23,262 nt of DNA from CAKUIA01 sp034180465 (GTDB lineage Bacteria; Verrucomicrobiota; Verrucomicrobiia; Opitutales; Intestinicryptomonadaceae), in contig JAXFOH010000016.1 of the NCBI GenBank assembly GCA_034180465.1, positions 1-23,262 on the forward strand, written 5' to 3'. The notes under the pieces were generated by a model. That model searched no databases. It worked only from the letters and a program-made list of their open reading frames with translations, and was not told the origin of the DNA. Positions within the stretch are counted from its first letter, which is position 1, and every line of letters starts with the position of its first letter. A program made the translations under genes and the position numbers. Shown here in pieces: positions 20,306-23,262 of the stretch.

Positions 20306-21697
20306 ATGAAATTTCTCGTAAAAATCTTGGCTTTCACAGCGGCGGGGCTTGCCCTTTGCGCGTGCAACTCGCTAAACAAAAGCGGCTACGAAACAGTTAG
20401 GGTTGCCGCCCCCTTCGATATGCCCGACATTGTTCTTGCCGACTTGCCAAACAGCGATTTTCCCATAACCGATTTTGGCGCAAAAAGCGGAGGCAAAATA
20501 GACAACACCAACGCCATTGCGGCTGCAATAGACGCCTGCAACAAAGCGGGCGGCGGCAGGGTTGTTGTGCCCGCGGGAATATGGAAGACGGGAAAAATAC
20601 ACCTAAAAAGCAATGTAAATTTGTATCTTAGCGACAATTCCGAACTTGTGTTTTCGGGCAATCCCACAGACTACCTGCCTGCGGTGCTTTCTTCGTGGGA
20701 GGGCATAGAATGCTACAACTATTCGCCGCTTATTTATGCTATAAACTGCCAAAACATTGCAATTACGGGCAAAGGCACTTTGCGCGCCGAAATGCAGGTT
20801 TGGAAAACTTGGATGGGCCGACCGCAAGCGCATATCGACGCATTAAGGCAGCTTTATACATATTGCTCTACAAACGCCCCCGTAGAAACCCGCCAAATGG
20901 CGGTTGGCGAAAACCACCTTCGCCCGCAATTTATACAATTTAATCGCTGCAAAAACATAAGGCTTGAAAACTTTAAGATTGTGGAAAGCCCCTTTTGGAC
21001 AATACATATTTTCCTTTCCGAAAACGGGATTGTACGCAATGTAAACATAAAGGCGTTAGAGCACAATAACGATGGCATAGATTTTGAGTGCAGCAAAAAC
21101 TTTTTGGTTGAAAATTGCACATTCTATCAGGGTGACGACGCCATTGTAATTAAGTCGCTGCGCAACCAAGACGGCTGGAGAATAGGCACGCCCTCTAAAA
21201 ACATTGTGGCGCGCAACTGCACGGTAAAGGCGGGGCACGCATTGCTTGTTATAGGCAGCGAGCTTTCGGGTGGCGCAAAAAACATATTGGCGGAAAACTG
21301 CCAGATTAAAGACAGCCCCGATGCCAAAACTTGGCGCGTTTTAAGGATAAAAACAAACGAACGCCGCGGCGGCGTTGTAGACAATATCTACATAAGAAAC
21401 ATAACTGTAGACAATGTTTCGGAGGGCGTTGTTTCGATAGAAACCGATGCTCTTTTCCAATGGAAGGATTTCCCCACCTACGAAACGCGCCTTACAAAAA
21501 TAGGCAACGTTTTTGCCGAAAACATAACCTGCAAATCGGCAAACTACCTATGCTATATAGATGGAGAAAGCAAGCTGCCGCCCGAAAATATTTCGCTTAA
21601 AAACATAAAGGTAGGCACAATTAAAAAATTCCCCTATATGCTTAAAAACTGCAAAAATTTAAGCGTTGAAAACACAGGCTACGAAAAAATAAGGTAA
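20306..21697 (+). CDS. GH28 polygalacturonase-family lipoprotein
   Basis: The 463-residue product has a lipoprotein signal with LCAC (Cys20) and the complete family-28 active-site set: NDG (255-257), GDDA with Asp277-Asp278, GH (310-311) followed by GSELSGG, and RIK (347-349). The opening FPITDFGAKSGGKIDNTNAI (52-71) and AGGGRVVVPAGIW (81-93) are also typical. It should hydrolyse alpha-1,4 galacturonic acid links of pectin. An insertion with KTWMGRP (167-173) and the GSE motif resemble bacterial exo-acting members, but endo versus exo cannot be settled by eye. Lipid anchoring suggests action in the periplasm or at the outer membrane. It is transcribed alone, divergent from pflB and convergent with the malic enzyme gene. 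Confidence 0.92.
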   Translation: MKFLVKILAFTAAGLALCACNSLNKSGYETVRVAAPFDMPDIVLADLPNSDFPITDFGAKSGGKIDNTNAIAAAIDACNKAGGGRVVVPAGIWKTGKIHLKSNVNLYLSDNSELVFSGNPTDYLPAVLSSWEGIECYNYSPLIYAINCQNIAITGKGTLRAEMQVWKTWMGRPQAHIDALRQLYTYCSTNAPVETRQMAVGENHLRPQFIQFNRCKNIRLENFKIVESPFWTIHIFLSENGIVRNVNIKALEHNNDGIDFECSKNFLVENCTFYQGDDAIVIKSLRNQDGWRIGTPSKNIVARNCTVKAGHALLVIGSELSGGAKNILAENCQIKDSPDAKTWRVLRIKTNERRGGVVDNIYIRNITVDNVSEGVVSIETDALFQWKDFPTYETRLTKIGNVFAENITCKSANYLCYIDGESKLPPENISLKNIKVGTIKKFPYMLKNCKNLSVENTGYEKIR

Positions 21698-21754
21698 TTT
21701 TTTTGCGAATTGCAACGCCGCATATTGCCTGTGCAAAATATTTTGCGGCACAAA

Positions 21755-21787
21755 AAAACGGCAAAGCCATTTAAACTTTGCCGTTTT
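21755..21787. terminator. Bidirectional terminator between the GH28 lipoprotein and malic enzyme genes
   Basis: AAAACGGCAAAG (21755-21766) pairs perfectly with CTTTGCCGTTTT (21776-21787) around a 9-base loop, with A or T tracts on both sides. It sits between two convergent stops. Confidence 0.88.
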
Positions 21788-21806
21788 CTGATGGTCGGGG
21801 AAATGC

Positions 21807-23078
21807 CTATTTAAGCAATTTTGCCAGGCGGTCTTCGTAGGCTGCCCAGTCGCTTATCGGGGTGCGGGCTACACCCGAGTCGATTGCCGCCCTTGCAACC
21901 GCCGCCGAAACCTTAACAATAAGCCTCTTGTCGAAGGGCTTGGGCAGGAAATATTCCCTTCCGAAAACAAGGTTTTCGCTATTAAAGATTTTCTTTACGT
22001 ATTCGGGCACGGGTTCGTGCGCCAACGCGGCTAAAGCCTTTACCGCGGCAATCTTCATTTCCTCGTTAATGCACTTGGCGTGAACGTCTAGCGCGCCCCT
22101 GAAAATATATGGAAAGCCCAAAACGTTGTTTACCTGATTGGGATAGTCGGAGCGTCCCGTGGCAAAAATTATGTCTTTGCGGGTTGCCGTAGCCAATTCG
22201 TACGAAATTTCAGGCTTGGGATTTGCCAAAGCAAAAACAATGGGGTTTTCGTTCATGCTAAGCAGCATTTCGGCAGAAAGCACATCGGCTTTCGAAACGC
22301 CCAAAAATACGTCGGCACCCTTTACGGCTTCTGCCAAAGTCTTTGCCGAAGTTTCAACAGCATAGAACTTCTTTTGCTCGTTCAGGTCTTGGCGCGAAGT
22401 GCTTATAACGCCTTTCGAGTCGCACATAAAAATGTGTTCGCGCTTTACGCCCAAGGCTATGTACATTTTTGCACAGCAAGTGGCCGCCGCCCCCGCCCCG
22501 CTTACAACAACCTTAACGTCTTCGGCCTTTTTGCCCGCAATTTGCAGGGCGTTCAACAAGGCGGCTCCCGTTATAATCGAAGTGCCATGCTGGTCGTCGT
22601 GCATAACGGGTATGTCTAGCTCTTCTTTTAAGCGGCGTTCAATTTCGAAACATTCGGGGGCTTTGATATCCTCCAAATTTATGCCGCCAAAAGTTGGAGC
22701 AATGGCCTTTACCGCCGCAACAAATTTATCCACGTCGGTTTCGTCAACTTCTATATCAAAAGAGTCTATCCCCGAAAAGATTTTAAAGAGCAAGGCTTTG
22801 CCTTCCATTACGGGTTTGCCCGCAAGAGCCCCAATGTTGCCCAAGCCCAAAACGGCGGTGCCGTTCGAAATAACCGCAACAAGGTTGCCCTTGCCTGTAT
22901 ATTTGTATGCATCGTCGGGATTTTTCTGAATTTCCATGCACGGTTCAGCCACACCGGGGGTGTAGGCAAGCGACAAATCTTCCTGCGTGGAATGGGGTTT
23001 TGTGGGCACTATTTCTATTTTGCCCTTTTTGCCGCAACTGTGATATTGCAATGCTGCTTCTCTGTTTATTTTAGACAT
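21807..23078 (-). CDS. NAD(P)-dependent malic enzyme, short form
   Basis: The 423-residue product (from the ATG at 23078) decarboxylates malate to pyruvate. Family landmarks are LAYTPGVAEPC near the N-terminus, VLGLGNIG, the metal-site block MHDDQHGTS, the nucleotide-binding VSGAGAAA and FALANPKPEI. It has no C-terminal phosphotransacetylase-like domain, so it is the short bacterial form rather than the long MaeB fusion. NAD versus NADP preference cannot be read safely. The frame stays open 35 codons upstream to a TTG at 23183, but the standard MSKINREAALQYH start is at 23078. GGA lies about 10 bases ahead of it. It ends at a bidirectional terminator and has no partner gene in the window. Confidence 0.95.
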   Translation of the reverse strand: MSKINREAALQYHSCGKKGKIEIVPTKPHSTQEDLSLAYTPGVAEPCMEIQKNPDDAYKYTGKGNLVAVISNGTAVLGLGNIGALAGKPVMEGKALLFKIFSGIDSFDIEVDETDVDKFVAAVKAIAPTFGGINLEDIKAPECFEIERRLKEELDIPVMHDDQHGTSIITGAALLNALQIAGKKAEDVKVVVSGAGAAATCCAKMYIALGVKREHIFMCDSKGVISTSRQDLNEQKKFYAVETSAKTLAEAVKGADVFLGVSKADVLSAEMLLSMNENPIVFALANPKPEISYELATATRKDIIFATGRSDYPNQVNNVLGFPYIFRGALDVHAKCINEEMKIAAVKALAALAHEPVPEYVKKIFNSENLVFGREYFLPKPFDKRLIVKVSAAVARAAIDSGVARTPISDWAAYEDRLAKLLK

Positions 23079-23262
23079 GTTTATGTTTTCCGTTTTCCCT
23101 TGCAAAGGAGGCGTAATTGCACACCCCCCGCTTATATGTAAAAATAATCCCACCATACTTGCACAAAACAAAAACTTTTCCAAGTGTTTTTATCGCAAAA
23201 GCCTCCAAAAACATCCCCGCTCCCCAAAACTACCGCAAAAATCAACAATTTTGTAGATTTTA

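Noticed and set aside
23079..23183. In-frame N-terminal extension of malic enzyme that looks like a lipoprotein signal (FLHISGGC).
   Set aside because: It would need a TTG start, malic enzyme is cytoplasmic, and the family start MSKINREAALQYH is at 23078.

Overview
The window looks like a chromosomal piece from an anaerobic, host-associated or plant-fibre-degrading member of the PVC group, most likely Verrucomicrobiota. The basis is a large exported protein that ends in a PEP-CTERM sorting tail (VPEPSTW, hydrophobic helix, YRRRK) and carries Chlamydia Pmp-like FxxN/GGAI repeats. Further support comes from lipoprotein-type pectin enzymes, pyruvate formate-lyase with its activase, and often weak or absent Shine-Dalgarno sequences. 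The group assignment is inference; no rRNA gene is present to prove it.

Layout. (1) 1-4274, pectin region: the N-terminal part of a TetR-type regulator at the left edge, a minus-strand pair GH28-like beta-helix protein then GH105-like unsaturated galacturonyl hydrolase, and a divergent membrane-anchored metallophosphoesterase. (2) 4284-8799, housekeeping: glnD (PII uridylyltransferase) followed 49 bases or less downstream by thiC, on the minus strand, ending at a shared bidirectional terminator. (3) 8961-12280, accessory region: a tRNA-Gly(CCC), a stretch with no intact gene, a frameshifted remnant of a PEP-CTERM/adhesin-like gene, an intact Gp37/Gp68 (DUF5131) gene with an unusual cysteine-rich tail, and a visibly AT-richer Wzx-type flippase that overlaps it tail to tail. 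(4) 12243-16253: one 1317-residue PEP-CTERM surface protein with about 14 glycine-rich modules, Pmp-like repeats and its own strong terminator. (5) 16384-20026, fermentation: pflB, pflA and an Isf-type iron-sulfur flavoprotein in one direction. (6) 20306-23078: a second, canonical GH28 lipoprotein, convergent with a short-form malic enzyme.

How the genes fit together. The two GH28 proteins and the GH105 protein would cut polygalacturonate or rhamnogalacturonan and remove terminal unsaturated uronic acids. The sugars would feed anaerobic metabolism through pyruvate, where PFL and malic enzyme act. The flavoprotein behind pflA is a plausible electron donor to the activase. The PEP-CTERM protein and its dead relative point to a variable, repeat-rich cell surface. 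I see no CRISPR array, complete transposon, phage structural gene or clearly new multi-gene system. The most unusual items are the PEP-CTERM/Pmp hybrid, its decayed relative, and the DUF5131 protein with extra cysteines.
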